The notes: a model not told the origin generated them from the sequence alone. A stretch of 64,000 bases of DNA from Adiantum capillus-veneris (GCA_014529385.2 CM043950.1:79356343-79420342), one strand, 5' to 3'. Numbered from the stretch's first letter, positions 47,540 to 60,510 are shown. Made by a program: numbers and translations.

Positions 47540-50500
47540 ATGGAAAGCCAACGCCAAATGTCTGGGTATCCTCTTTTCTTTGGAGAGCCTGGAGAGGATG
47601 CAGAATTATTTTTTGCGAATTTCAAGATGTCTTGCCGTATCAAGAGGATAATAACTGATCAAGAACGTGTAGAAATGTTTGAGGTGGTCCTTAGGAAAGA
47701 TGCTAGCACTTGGTTTGACTCTTTGCCTGAGGAAGTTAAGGGGAATTACACAGAAGTTTTGAATCGTTTCAAGAAATACTTCTTTGATCCCCAAAACACT
47801 CAAAAATTATGGCAAGACATTGTTTCTCATAAGCAAAAAGACTTAGATGACTACTACTTGTACAAGCAAGAGTTTCTACGTCTTTGGGCTTTATGGATAC
47901 GAAATATTGCTAACCCTGGTGATGGTGCAGAATTTCTAAAGAAGGAGAGGTTCATAGCCGGACTCTTTCCTGACCTTAAGGTAAAAGTTGAGGCGGGTGC
48001 ACCTGCTACCTTTGATGCAGCTGAAACTAGGGCTGCTGAGAAATATAGGAAACTCAAGTGCTTAAGGGGAGAGGTTCCAATAGAAGGTCTTAGACCCAAA
48101 GGTAAGTCACAAGCATCAACATCGAGGGAGATTCCTGAGGTAACGACGGAAGTAATTAAGAAGTTAAACGAATCTTTAAGCAGCCTGTCAATTCACCTTG
48201 CACAAGCTGTAGGTCCAAAGGGACAAGCAAAGAAGTCTGAAGAGCGAGATCCACGACCTAGGAGAGTCTTGCAATGTTGGAATTGCGGAGAGTCTGGACA
48301 TGGGATGTATAATTGTCCTTGGCCCCGTGGGGAGCCAGGGAGACCTAACTTGAATTACCCAGTGATGAATGCAGGTGAAGGAACTGGTCAACAACCAAGG
48401 CTTCTACAAAGACCAAATGGACCAAGACCACCTCCACAAGGGGTAGAAGGAGTTCCACCTTTGCCAGATCCAAACGTGCATGTGGTAGAGGTGACAAACT
48501 CAAATGAGGTTGACATGGAAGCAAATGGCATTAAGCGTGGCCGAGGAAAAGGTAAAGAGAAAGAGGGTGTCCCATCACAGAGTGACCATGGACAAGGCAA
48601 GAAGGCAAAGGAGACCAAGGAAGCTAAGAGGACTCGACGTCGTATCAATCTCCAAGACTTCCCTCTTGGACATGGTATGGCTCCATACAACCTGTTGGAA
48701 GACATGCGAGGTAAGGGTTCTGATATCTCATGGCCTCAGTTTCTTGCATTAAGCCCACAAGTTAGGAGGGATTTAACAAAGGCAGTTAGCACTAGGAGAA
48801 AGGTAAAAGAGAGTTTTCCTGTTGTAAAAATTGCACATGCTGAAATGAACGAGGATATTACACCTGTGCTAGATTGTTACATAAAAGGAAGATTGGTTAG
48901 GAAAGGTCTAGTGGATGGGGGTGCACAAATTTGCATCATGACAGAAGGGCTCATGCAAAGACTAGGCATGCACATCCATGAGACACCTGAAATCAAAGTG
49001 AAAATGGCAAACAATAGCAAGGCTAGGTGCGTAGGCATTTGTAAAAATGTTCTTGTGGAGGCCTTTGGCATTAAGAAGGCAGTGGATTTCTATGTCATGT
49101 CTACCAAGGGAAATGGTTACCCATTTATCCTAGGAAGACCATGGCTAATGAAAATGCGAGCTTTGCAGGATTGGGAGAGTGGAAAGCTAATTTGCAGGAA
49201 TGACAATCACAAGAAGGTTGTCTTTGACATGAAGGAGCAACGCCAAGAGGAGCTCCATGAAGAATCATCTCGAAGTGAGACGGAAGAAGATTGGACTGAA
49301 AACACTTCAGAAGAAGAAATTAGCGGCAGCATTACTGAAGAGGAGTCCTCCATTGAATTCATGGGGGTAAGGTTTAATCCAAACAACCAGGAGACCTCTT
49401 CTCGAGGTTTGGAGGAGGTAGGTTCCCAAGAGAACCAAAAGGTGGAAGATGAAGGAATGTTAGAAGGTATGCTGTCTACAACACTTACAAAGGATGAAAG
49501 AGAGGAGTTCAAATGTGTGCTAAGAAAATTTCCAAGGCTTTTTGCTAAAGACTACACCGATGTGCGTGGAGTAGATGTTGTTCAACACAAAATTGAGTTG
49601 AAGCCAGAGGCCACACCTAAGGCTCAGAAGCTACGAAGGCTAGGAGTCATCAAGGAGCAGGCTTTACTCAAGGAGGTAAGAAAGCTTCTAGCAGCAGGTT
49701 TCATTTATCCAGTGGAGAATTCAGAGTGGGTCTCTCCTATTGTTGTCACTTCTAAGAAAAATGGCAAGTGGAGGGTGTGTGTGGATTACCGTCCACTCAA
49801 TGAGGCAACAAAAAGAGATCACTTTTCCCTCCCATTTCAGGATGAGATACTAAATGAAGTAGCTGGTCATGAGAAGTACACTGTGTGCGATGGTTACTCA
49901 GGTTACTTTCAAATAGGGATTGCATTGGAGGATCAATTGAAAACAACCTTTATCACTCCTTGGGGTTGTTATGCTTTTAGAGTCATGCCATTTGGTCTGA
50001 CAAATGCTCCTGCAACATTCCAACGTTTCATGAATATGGTGTTGCAAGCATTCTTTGGAAAGTCAATTAGGGTGTTCATTGATGATTTCTGTATTTATAG
50101 CTCAAAATCATTGCATCTACAAAGGGTAGAAGAAGGTTTAAAGAAGCTCTACGACATGGGAGGTCAACTCAACCCCGATAAGTGCCATATAGGTGAGGAT
50201 GAAGTAATCTTGCTTGGTCATAAAGTTTCTTACAAAGGCATTGAAGTGGATCCTTCAAAGGCAAAGGCTCTTATTGAGCTCCCCTCACCCAAGAATCTCA
50301 AAGAGGTCATATCATTCATTCAAAAAGTGAAGTATATGTCACGCTTTATTCACTTAGCTTCGGAGTTGCTTGATCCTTTGCAAAAGTTGACACAACAAGT
50401 AGAATTTGCATGGTCTGATGAGCTTGAAGAGTATTTTTGTAACATTAAAGTCATTTTGTCAGAGCTACCAACACTCATGCCTCCTTGTTGGGAGTACACA

Positions 50501-50566
50501 TTCTTTGTTAGCTCTAGTGTTGGAAGGGAAAATTGGTGCTGTGTTGCTACAACAAGATCCCCATAG
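47540..50566 (+). CDS. Element H: Ty3/gypsy Gag-Pro-RT (first part of pol)
   Basis: A 1008-residue frame. Gag occupies about 1-220 (FFGEPGEDAELFFANFKMS, ASTWFDSLPEEVKG, RFIAGLFPDLKVKV), followed by knuckle CWNCGESGHGMYNCP (about 245), a basic linker KRGRGKGKEKEG, protease with LVDGGAQICIM (about 456; active-site Asp present, D-G-G instead of D-S-G) and FILGRPWL, and reverse transcriptase with WRVCVDYRPLNEAT, YSGYFQI (about 786) and VFIDDFCIYS (about 844; YxDD form F-I-D-D). Start chosen at the first Met before gag. At about 50525 a single-base type indel throws the frame and it ends in unrelated residues; the true continuation is in the next frame. Confidence 0.95.
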   Translation: MESQRQMSGYPLFFGEPGEDAELFFANFKMSCRIKRIITDQERVEMFEVVLRKDASTWFDSLPEEVKGNYTEVLNRFKKYFFDPQNTQKLWQDIVSHKQKDLDDYYLYKQEFLRLWALWIRNIANPGDGAEFLKKERFIAGLFPDLKVKVEAGAPATFDAAETRAAEKYRKLKCLRGEVPIEGLRPKGKSQASTSREIPEVTTEVIKKLNESLSSLSIHLAQAVGPKGQAKKSEERDPRPRRVLQCWNCGESGHGMYNCPWPRGEPGRPNLNYPVMNAGEGTGQQPRLLQRPNGPRPPPQGVEGVPPLPDPNVHVVEVTNSNEVDMEANGIKRGRGKGKEKEGVPSQSDHGQGKKAKETKEAKRTRRRINLQDFPLGHGMAPYNLLEDMRGKGSDISWPQFLALSPQVRRDLTKAVSTRRKVKESFPVVKIAHAEMNEDITPVLDCYIKGRLVRKGLVDGGAQICIMTEGLMQRLGMHIHETPEIKVKMANNSKARCVGICKNVLVEAFGIKKAVDFYVMSTKGNGYPFILGRPWLMKMRALQDWESGKLICRNDNHKKVVFDMKEQRQEELHEESSRSETEEDWTENTSEEEISGSITEEESSIEFMGVRFNPNNQETSSRGLEEVGSQENQKVEDEGMLEGMLSTTLTKDEREEFKCVLRKFPRLFAKDYTDVRGVDVVQHKIELKPEATPKAQKLRRLGVIKEQALLKEVRKLLAAGFIYPVENSEWVSPIVVTSKKNGKWRVCVDYRPLNEATKRDHFSLPFQDEILNEVAGHEKYTVCDGYSGYFQIGIALEDQLKTTFITPWGCYAFRVMPFGLTNAPATFQRFMNMVLQAFFGKSIRVFIDDFCIYSSKSLHLQRVEEGLKKLYDMGGQLNPDKCHIGEDEVILLGHKVSYKGIEVDPSKAKALIELPSPKNLKEVISFIQKVKYMSRFIHLASELLDPLQKLTQQVEFAWSDELEEYFCNIKVILSELPTLMPPCWEYTFFVSSSVGRENWCCVATTRSP

Positions 50567-52817
50567 TACAAGGATGCGACCCATCTACTTTGCTAGTAGG
50601 GTCATGAATGCTTTGGAGAGAGACTACACAGAAGCAGAACTCATGATGCTTTCTCTCATGTTTGCGGTGAGAAAGTTTAGATCCTATCTGCTACCAAAAC
50701 CTTTTGTAATTCTCACTGCAGAGAATTTGTTCCCTTGGGTGTCATCTCAAATGAATCTTAGTACTAGGATCTCAAAGTGGATTATGGAGTTGCAAGAGTT
50801 TCCATACTCTTTCAAGGTAGAAGATAGTGTGCGTGCACAATTGGCAGGGATTCTCACTTATAGGGTGCATGAAAAGGAGATTAAGGTGCCTGAAGTAAAG
50901 ACCCTACCATTACCACCACCAAAAAGTATTCCTAATTCTTTTACCTTGTTCTTTGATGGAGCTTTTCGTCGAGCCACAGGAAAAGCAGGGGGAGGGCTAG
51001 TGTTGCTCAACCCAAGTGGAGAGGTGGTCATGAAAGAGAAGCTCAATCTACCAAGTTCAGCTAGCAACAATGAAGCAGAATACGACACACTAATTCATGG
51101 TTTGAAGATGTGCATTGGCCAAGGGATACAATGCCTCATGGTAAAGGGGGATGCACTTCTCATTGTTAAACAGATTTTAGGTATTTGGGCATGCAAGAAT
51201 GAAAGCTTACGGACAAAAGTTCATGCCATTCGTAGATTGTTTTATCAATTTGAAGAAGTGCAACTATATCATATTCCTAGGAAACAGAATGAAGATGCCG
51301 ATTTACTTGCACATCAAGTAGTTACATGTGTTGAGAAAGAAGTGCAGGTCATCATGGTGGCAGCAACTGTCAAGCAACCGAGATACCAGGGATTGGAGTC
51401 ATTGACTCCCATTATTAGCTACATTTTGGAGGGCGAGTTTCCACAAGACTTCACGAAGGCTCAGAAGAGGAGACTCATGAAGAAGGCAAGCGCATATCTC
51501 TTCCTAGAAGGCTCCCTCTATCAAAGAGGGAGGGATCAAGTATGCAAAAGAGTACCAACTATTGAGGAAATTCCAGCCATTCTAAAAGGTTTGCATGAAG
51601 AAGCATGTGGTGGTCATTTTGCCCAAGAATTAACTGTGAAGAAGATTTTGCTTGCGGGGTATGTTTGGCCAAGTCTGCATGTGGATGTCCAACATTGGTG
51701 TAAAAGTTGTCACAATTGTCAGGTAAATGGGAATAGAAGATTGGTTTATGGTCCAAGGCAAATCGTGCTTGCAAATGGACCGTTTGAAAAGTGGGGCATT
51801 GATGCTATGGGTCCTCTGCCTAGGACAAAAAATGGTAAACTCTACATTCTAGTGGCTGTAGACTATATGACTAGGTGGGTGGAAGCACAAAGTGTGGCAA
51901 AGGTAAATGAGAAGACAGTGAGAAAATTCGTCTACACTCACATTTGTTGTAGATTTGGCACACCTTTGGAGATTGTTTCTGATAATGGTCCAGGGTTTAG
52001 AAAGGGATTGCTCACAGAAGTCTGTGAAGAACTTCACATTCTACATCGTCACAGTACACCCTACTATCCCCAATCAAATGGTTTGGTAGAAAAAGCTAAT
52101 GGTCTCATTGTAGGCATCATTAGAAAGATGGTGAAAAACAAGACAAAGTTGCGGGATGACTTCTTGGATGGTGCCTTGTGGGCATATCGAACCACATATA
52201 GGGAAGCCACGGAGTTCACACCATTTCACTCGGTCTATGGTCAAGAGGCTTTGCACCCTATCGAGCTCAACATTCCAACAATGCAACGTCATGGCAAAGG
52301 AGCACAAGATGATCAAGAGGTATGGATGGATCGACTGCTTACCTTAGCTGAGCTTGAGTGGAAAAGAGAAGCAGCATACGAGTGCTATAAGAGGAAAGCC
52401 ACACAGACAAAGGAGAAGCTTGACAAGAAACTGAAGGACAAAGGCATCAATGAAGGAGATCTTGTGCTAAGGTATGATAATCGACTCGATAATCGTTTTG
52501 ATGCCAAATTTGAAACAAGATGGCAAGGGCCATACATAGTTAAGAAGGCTTTCAATTCAAGTTACTATCAACTTATGGACTTGAATGGTAAAGAGCACTC
52601 CACGAAAGTAAACGGGTATCGCTTGAAGCACTATTTGAGTCGCCTTCTACCAAAGGATCTACCAAAGATCTGTCAAAAGGCCACTGTCTCATATAAGTAT
52701 TGTTACATTAAGCATGAGTGTAACTCTAGCCAAAATTCTGAGGGGCCAAACAATAAAGATCTCGTCAAGGACTCTGAAGCACTCTCTTTGGAAAAGATGC
52801 TCTATGATGGAACATGA
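50526..52817 (+). CDS. Element H: RNase H and integrase (after the frameshift)
   Basis: The shifted frame continues GAVLLQQDPHSTRMRPIYFA (RT connection), RNase H with LFFDGAFRRATGKAGGG near 50945, integrase zinc-binding residues in HEEACGGHFAQ...CKSCHNCQ (51595-51725), and the core with GIDAMGPLPRTKNG, SDNGPGF and HSTPYYPQSNGLVEKANG (51795-52110). The C-terminal domain WQGPYIVKKAFNSSYYQLMD matches element 1. RNase H before integrase marks Ty3/gypsy. No chromodomain is seen. The frame technically opens at 50406, but the stretch before about 50526 is a shadow of the upstream frame. Stop TGA is at 52815. Confidence 0.95.
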   Translation, partial: GKIGAVLLQQDPHSTRMRPIYFASRVMNALERDYTEAELMMLSLMFAVRKFRSYLLPKPFVILTAENLFPWVSSQMNLSTRISKWIMELQEFPYSFKVEDSVRAQLAGILTYRVHEKEIKVPEVKTLPLPPPKSIPNSFTLFFDGAFRRATGKAGGGLVLLNPSGEVVMKEKLNLPSSASNNEAEYDTLIHGLKMCIGQGIQCLMVKGDALLIVKQILGIWACKNESLRTKVHAIRRLFYQFEEVQLYHIPRKQNEDADLLAHQVVTCVEKEVQVIMVAATVKQPRYQGLESLTPIISYILEGEFPQDFTKAQKRRLMKKASAYLFLEGSLYQRGRDQVCKRVPTIEEIPAILKGLHEEACGGHFAQELTVKKILLAGYVWPSLHVDVQHWCKSCHNCQVNGNRRLVYGPRQIVLANGPFEKWGIDAMGPLPRTKNGKLYILVAVDYMTRWVEAQSVAKVNEKTVRKFVYTHICCRFGTPLEIVSDNGPGFRKGLLTEVCEELHILHRHSTPYYPQSNGLVEKANGLIVGIIRKMVKNKTKLRDDFLDGALWAYRTTYREATEFTPFHSVYGQEALHPIELNIPTMQRHGKGAQDDQEVWMDRLLTLAELEWKREAAYECYKRKATQTKEKLDKKLKDKGINEGDLVLRYDNRLDNRFDAKFETRWQGPYIVKKAFNSSYYQLMDLNGKEHSTKVNGYRLKHYLSRLLPKDLPKICQKATVSYKYCYIKHECNSSQNSEGPNNKDLVKDSEALSLEKMLYDGT

Positions 52818-52830
52818 ATATACCATTATC

Positions 52831-52845
52831 CAGGGGGAGGGCTAA
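52831..52845 (+). other. Element H polypurine tract
   Basis: CAGGGGGAGGGCTAA ends directly at the 3' LTR start TGATAGCC. Element 1 has the same tract. Confidence 0.85.
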
Positions 52846-55586
<2,741 letters not shown>

Positions 55587-55601
55587 ATAGATCATGTGTC
55601 C

Positions 55602-56219
55602 CTATTTGCTGGGTGGACTTGCATCCTCGTCAACTAGATTTTCTTCCTGAGATGATACCTTAACCTTCTTGCTTCTTTCCTCATATGCTTTGCGACGTAC
55701 ATTTTGTTGCATAAGAGTGCGATCCTCATATACATTACAATACATTCCTTTGAGGTAGATCCAACCATTGCCAAGGATGATCTTTCTCTTTACGTCATCA
55801 ACCATGGTACATACAATAGCTCTTTCTCCTGAGCGAGGGACTCCTTGTTTTCCAACTCGATGTGCACCATAAGCCATGATTCCTGACATGCCAAAATGTG
55901 TAGCAAAAAACTCTTCAATAGCAACCACAAGATATTGGGGTGTTTCCATGCTTTCCTCCTTGATTCCAGGAATGACAATGTTCTTTGAGCGTTTTTGTCG
56001 TTCTTGCAATTCTTGAGTATTCACATTCTCTACATTCTTTGCTTGGACAACGGCTTGCGTGATAGGAGATGTAGAAACCACATTATACTTACATATATCA
56101 GCCCATGATTTGGATGCATTTCTCATCTCACATACATCATGTCGTATTGTATCTATCATTTCCTCTTTCAATACATGATCACTCTCAACTTTGCTCAAGC
56201 GCTCTTTCAATACATTCAT
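55602..56219 (-). CDS. LINE ORF1 (RNA-binding type), C-terminal part
   Basis: A 205-residue frame starting MNVLKERLSKVESDHVLKEE and ending DEDASPPSK. The N-terminal part is a coiled coil. The middle (RSKNIVIPGIKEE, EEFFATHFGMSGIMAYGAHR, RAIVCTMVDDVKRKIILGN) has the RRM/transposase-22-like pattern of LINE ORF1 proteins, which coat the LINE RNA. Upstream (56220-56470) the coiled coil continues in another frame (MENGTLRVFFVENEHLKKVL), ending at a stop, so the N-terminus was lost by a frameshift. ORF2 lies on the same strand but is now 11.4 kb away because H is inserted just after this ORF. Confidence 0.8.
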   Translation of the reverse strand: MNVLKERLSKVESDHVLKEEMIDTIRHDVCEMRNASKSWADICKYNVVSTSPITQAVVQAKNVENVNTQELQERQKRSKNIVIPGIKEESMETPQYLVVAIEEFFATHFGMSGIMAYGAHRVGKQGVPRSGERAIVCTMVDDVKRKIILGNGWIYLKGMYCNVYEDRTLMQQNVRRKAYEERSKKVKVSSQEENLVDEDASPPSK

Positions 56220-56690
56220 GTCAACAAAGAGCGTTTACATTCTTGAACTTCATTCTCAAGATGCATTAAGCGTGTTATTTTCATTTCAAGAACCTTCTTG
56301 AGGTGCTCATTCTCCACAAAGAAAACTCTTAAAGTGCCATTCTCCATTGCAAGTGCGCGCAACTCTTCACCTTGCTTGTTTTGACGGTTTCTTGTAACGA
56401 GATCAAGTAAGCCATGATCATTTCTTCCGTTTTTGTAGATGATGTGGTTGGATTAGCATCAAAATTCCTTGGAGATTTTGCATCATTCTCCATGGCGAGT
56501 GTGGCTTTTCCACCCTTGCGAGTTTGTCTGACATTGCCTTCAACTCGACAACAAAAACGAAAATTTTTGACAGTTTTTTCAGTTTTGATATGATGTTACA
56601 GCAAAGCCTTCCATTACACAGAAAAATTTCATATTCACATAAATGCGTAGAGGGCTTTGTGCTCTTCAATTGAGGCCATAGATCACCTAA
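56220..56690 (-). pseudogene. LINE ORF1, N-terminal coiled-coil part (frameshifted)
   Basis: The - strand reads NKQGEELRALAMENGTLRVF, HLKKVLEMKITRLMHLENEV, QECKRSLLT-stop, a heptad-rich coiled coil that runs one base out of frame with the ORF at 56219. In LINEs this part joins ORF1 monomers. The further N-terminal reading (around 56669-56418) is uncertain. Confidence 0.6.
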
Positions 56691-56754
56691 ATCGGAGTTC
56701 GGATGAGCAAGTTATGGTCAAAAGAGTGAACTGTTGTCTACTAGGTCAAAAAAT

Positions 56755-56849
56755 GGCTGAGAGAGAGAGAGAGAGAGAGAAGTCCAGATTAGTTGATAAG
56801 GTAGCCTGCCTTCACAGGCATATTGCCTGCCTTCATGGGAAAGCCTGAA

Positions 56850-56910
<61 letters not shown>
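56755..56910. repeat. (GA)n tracts upstream of LINE ORF1
   Basis: Two (GA)n runs (about 56759-56780 and 56849-56910) flank a short unique stretch with a duplicated GCCTGCCTTCA phrase. They lie in the likely LINE 5' untranslated region. Confidence 0.8.
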
Positions 56911-56912
<2 letters not shown>

Positions 56913-56982
56913 ACAATCAAATCTTATAGTCAAAAAACCAAGTGGTGGAGTTGCACGTGGCCATGGATTTCCCAGGATGTGA

Positions 56983-57288
56983 GTGCAAAATCAAGAGCGT
57001 TATACAGCATGCAAGGGTGCAGACTATTGGTTGGAAGACCCACCACCACCCCTTGAGACAGGTGCACTTCAACCCTACTACTATAACCCTTATGCTAATA
57101 ACTATCACTATAACTGCTATACCACACTAGCTATTGATTCCATCACACACACCTATGCTCCTCCCTACACACGTAGTGCATGCACTTGCAATGTTTGTGC
57201 CCCTTACTACACCCATGGCTTCTACAACCATAACCCTTACTCTCACCAAGATACACCATCTCTTGGCCGCTCTTGCTCCCTTATGTAA
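56983..57288 (+). other. Tyr/Pro/Asn-rich open stretch, unknown
   Basis: A 101-codon + strand frame rich in Tyr, Pro, Asn, His and Thr (LQPYYYNPYANNYHYNCY, CAPYYTHGFYNHNPYSHQ). The composition could come from a C/A/T-rich simple sequence, but the many TAC/TAT with CCC/CAC mixes do not form an obvious nucleotide repeat. Function unknown; it may be an exon fragment. Confidence 0.2.
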
Positions 57289-57523
57289 TAGAGAGATTTA
57301 AAAAGATTTTCACTTACTCTCATGGCTCTAGTTTCTTACTTTTGTAAAATTTCTTGATCCTCCACTCACTTCTCTCGACTCTCTTGCCCTCCTCATGTGA
57401 GGAGTTTTGTGATTTATTTAACATGCGGTTTGATTAACCCACATCGTCGTCACTACTCATAATGAATGTAGAAATGTTATAGCCTAGAAATAAATTTCAT
57501 CTTCTATTGACATCCTACGTCTT

Positions 57524-57577
<54 letters not shown>

Positions 57578-57807
57578 TTGTTCACATTGTAAACTACCTC
57601 ACATTCTCTAGTCATGTCCGATCCCTGCACACCTCGGTTTAGAGGTACACGGAGATGAGAACCACCGGGTTATAATCTCGTCTTTACTCGTCAATCCCTA
57701 TATTTGTGGGTACAAGAAATCTACACACCCACGTCTACATGATAGTGCATGTAGTGGACAAAACCCCTTTGCCTCTTCTCTAGCTATACTAGTTCACAAC
57801 ATCTTAA

Positions 57808-59182
57808 CACTAGGTTGGTAATGGGACACTTTTATGTCCTCGGACACTTTTATGTCCTGGGACACTTTTATGTCCTGGGACACTTTTATGTCCTGTTAAG
57901 TGACCATTTTCCTTGAATTATGTCAAGAGTTTCAAAATGGATTTTGAGGTGCTATCTATCTAGAAAGTTGTCTCATGAGCTGAAAAAAACTCAACATTTT
58001 TTTGGAATATCAATTCCGTCTTTAACCTTGTCCTTGCACAACATTTCACAAACTAAACTGTGTGAAAAAACGGGTCCTGTTTTTGGCTTTTTTCAACTTT
58101 TTGCAACTATACCACTCTAGAATTCATGTTTGTGAGGTCTATAATGCTAGAGAACTATCTTTAGTAGTCCTCAACATGTCCTGATGCTTCTAGGGAGAAA
58201 TAAATGTTAAAGTTGTAAGTTATGACCAAATTACAAAAATTGTCAAATCCTATTTTTTAGCCAATTTTAGCTCTTCTATGATTTTTTTGGTGGCTTTCAT
58301 GATATCCAAATGCAGTTTTGATTTTCTATGTCGCATATTGTAACGTAAAGCTAATATTCCTTGAGTTTTGGGGCACCTAATACCCTATTTTGCATAGTAG
58401 ACAACGATGATTGATTTTTTCAATTATAGAAGAAAACAAAACATTCTAGTATATCAAGTATAGCTTTTTCAATATTGTTAGTTTCTTATGACAACTACAT
58501 GCATTTTGTAGGTAGTAACCATATCTAGTCATAAGGATCAAATTTGGCTAGATATTGAATAGTTTCTATGGGATTCTACAACTTATAATGTTGAACCCAG
58601 ATTTTTCATCTTTGCTGTATTTAGCACTTCATCTTTGTCCCCAAGATTCCCCTTGGTAAGAGATGTAATATTCTTTTGACATTCTCCATGGCTCCTTATG
58701 AACCTAAATAACAACAGGGAACTAAGAAAACATGCATATATTATTTGTATTGAGCGTGGCTATAGAAACTTTGATGATAGGTTTGCAGAATGGTAAAAAT
58801 TCAACTTTTTTGTACCTATTTCTTTTGGCAAAACAAAAAATAGTGAGTGAGAAGAAATCATATGTTCTGATCACCAACCCATTGAAGTTAACTAGGGAAT
58901 TTATCTAAAGTCCTACAAAAATCCCTAATCTTATTTTTATGCAACAAAACGTAAGAAATGACTGTTTTGATGAAAATGTACTGCTCCATCAACTTTGGAG
59001 GCTTGGTGTGACCAACAGATGAGAAATTTTACAAGTTTCTTATTTTTTACATGTGTAGTAGGCCTTGAACTATAACCTCATGAAAGGATTTAAAAAAATG
59101 AGTGGATCTACTATGGTTTTGGAGGCTTTTTTCAAAACCCTGAAAGGACACTTTTATGTCCTGTTAGGTTACCAACCTAGTG
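57808..59182 (+). mobile_element. Complete 1375-bp TIR transposon, non-autonomous
   Basis: The ends are CACTAGGTTGGTAA and TTACCAACCTAGTG, an exact 14-bp inverted pair, with more match inside (GGACACTTTTATGTCC near both ends). TTAA flanks it on both sides (57804-57807, 59183-59186). The left copy of the 360-bp repeat shows the empty site CTTAACATC, proving insertion. TTAA duplication would fit a piggyBac-like mode; a TA duplication with ends ACACTAGG is equally consistent (mariner-like), because TTAA is itself palindromic. Inside there is no recognisable transposase. Four tandem 18-bp units GGGACACTTTTATGTCCT lie at 57823-57894. A deleted inverted copy is at 36948-37745. Confidence 0.9.
57823..57894. 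repeat. Four tandem 18-bp units near the TIR end
   Basis: GGGACACTTTTATGTCCT (second unit starts CGG) repeats four times without spacing. Each unit contains the inverted pair GGACA/TGTCC. One unit is present near the right end (59147-59163). Subterminal repeats of this kind are usual transposase-binding sites. Confidence 0.9.
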
Positions 59183-59198
59183 TTAACATCTCTTCACA

Positions 59199-59540
59199 GG
59201 AGATCCTTATTCGAGAGATTACTTAGCACATTAGATGTTGGCCTCCAATATGAGTATCATGTCGTTGAAAGCTTTCCAACTTAAGGTCGCATACGTAGAG
59301 AGGGAGAGAGGGATCACCGTTCGCCTAACTCTAATTTTCTATCGTAATCTTGAAGGTAGACTTTAATATAAAAACTAAATCCAAAATCTTATCTTAAATC
59401 TAACCTAGTTGAACATATGGTGATTCTGAGCTAATTGAACATAGTTAGTGGGTGAGTTAATAGGTGTCAGATTCTGATGGGAATATACATATTGTTGTGT
59501 ACCTAGTGTTTTCTCTTTGGGCAAAGCCTTCATTGATATG
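59199..59540. other. No feature seen
   Basis: No gene or terminal repeat is supported. It begins GGAGATCCTT; ATCCT also occurs directly before the left 360-bp repeat (40187-40191). Confidence 0.3.
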
Positions 59541-59544
59541 CCCT

Positions 59545-60010
59545 AAAATCTAACCTAAACCTAATATAATCTAATATTAAATCTAACCTAAACCTAAATG
59601 TAATCTAACTTAAATATAAATCTAATATAATCTTAAATTTTGTCTTGATCTTAAATCTAAATCTCATCTAATCTTAAACTTGATTAACGTAAACCTAAAT
59701 CTAATCCAATCTTAAATCCTACACCTAAATGTAATTTAACTTAAATCTAACCTAGCTAATCCTAAATCTTGTCCTAATTTTAAATCTAACGTAAATTTAA
59801 ATCTAACCTAATCTTAAACTCAACATAAACCTAAATTTAACATAATCTTAAATTTATTTTAAATCTTAACCTAATCTTAAGTCTAACCTAATTTTAAATT
59901 AAGTGTAAATTTTAAATATAAATTAAATGTAATCAAACTAAATCTAAGATCTTAATCTAACCTAATTTTAAATGTAATTTCAAATCTAACATAACCCTAA
60001 ATCTTAATAT
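59545..60010. repeat. Degenerate CTAAATCTAACCTAA array
   Basis: About 460 bp consist of loosely repeated 6-8 base words (CTAAATCTAA, AACCTAAACCTAA, ATCTTAAAT). They resemble a strongly degraded CCTAAA/CCCTAAA telomere-like sequence but no run of perfect telomere repeats is present. Confidence 0.7.
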
Positions 60011-60044
60011 AACATTTCATTTCATATTTTCTCTACTTTTTTAA

Positions 60045-60129
60045 TCTCTCTCTCTCTCGCTCTCTCTCTTTGTTTTCTTCCCTTACCTCTCTCTTTTCAT
60101 CTTCTCCCCCTCTCTCTCTCTCTCTCTCT

Positions 60130-60185
<56 letters not shown>

Positions 60186-60318
60186 ACTTTATCTCTTTCT
60201 CTCTCTCTCTCTCTCAATGTGTGTGTATGCATTCTTTGTTTATGCATGTGTGCGTGTTTAGGTGTTTTTTGTTTATGCATGTGTGTACTCTCTCTCTCTC
60301 TCTCTTTCAAACACACAA

Positions 60319-60376
<58 letters not shown>

Positions 60377-60510
60377 GGAGAGAGAGAAAGAGGGGAAGGG
60401 AACATGAGAGAGAGGAGAGGGAAGGAGCATACCTGGCTCTCCTTCCTCTCCTCGTGTGTATGTGTGTGTGTATGTGTGTGTGCGGGGAAGAAAGAGAGAG
60501 AGAGAGGGAG
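60045..60510. repeat. (CT)n, (GT)n and (GA)n tract cluster
   Basis: (CT)n dominates 60045-60215 and 60285-60307, (TG)n 60318-60340, (GA)n 60340-60400 and 60490-60512. The CT and GA arms are complementary and could fold back. Translated Ser-Leu and Arg-Glu repeats here are products of the dinucleotides. Confidence 0.9.

Larger units (their letters stand above)
57449..59198. repeat. 360-bp repeat, right copy (split by TIR element)
   Basis: 57449-57807 plus 59187-59198 align with 40192-40551 (shared GTCACTACTCATAATGAATG, GTTCACA-TGTAAACTACC, CCACCGGGTTATAATCTCG, CATGATAGTGCATGTAGTGG, CTTAACATCTCTTCACA). A (CT)n tract lies at about 57530-57575. The TIR element is inserted at TTAA. Confidence 0.75.

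Noticed and set aside
59545-60010. True telomere
   Set aside because: No run of perfect CCCTAAA-type repeats; the words vary in length and sequence.
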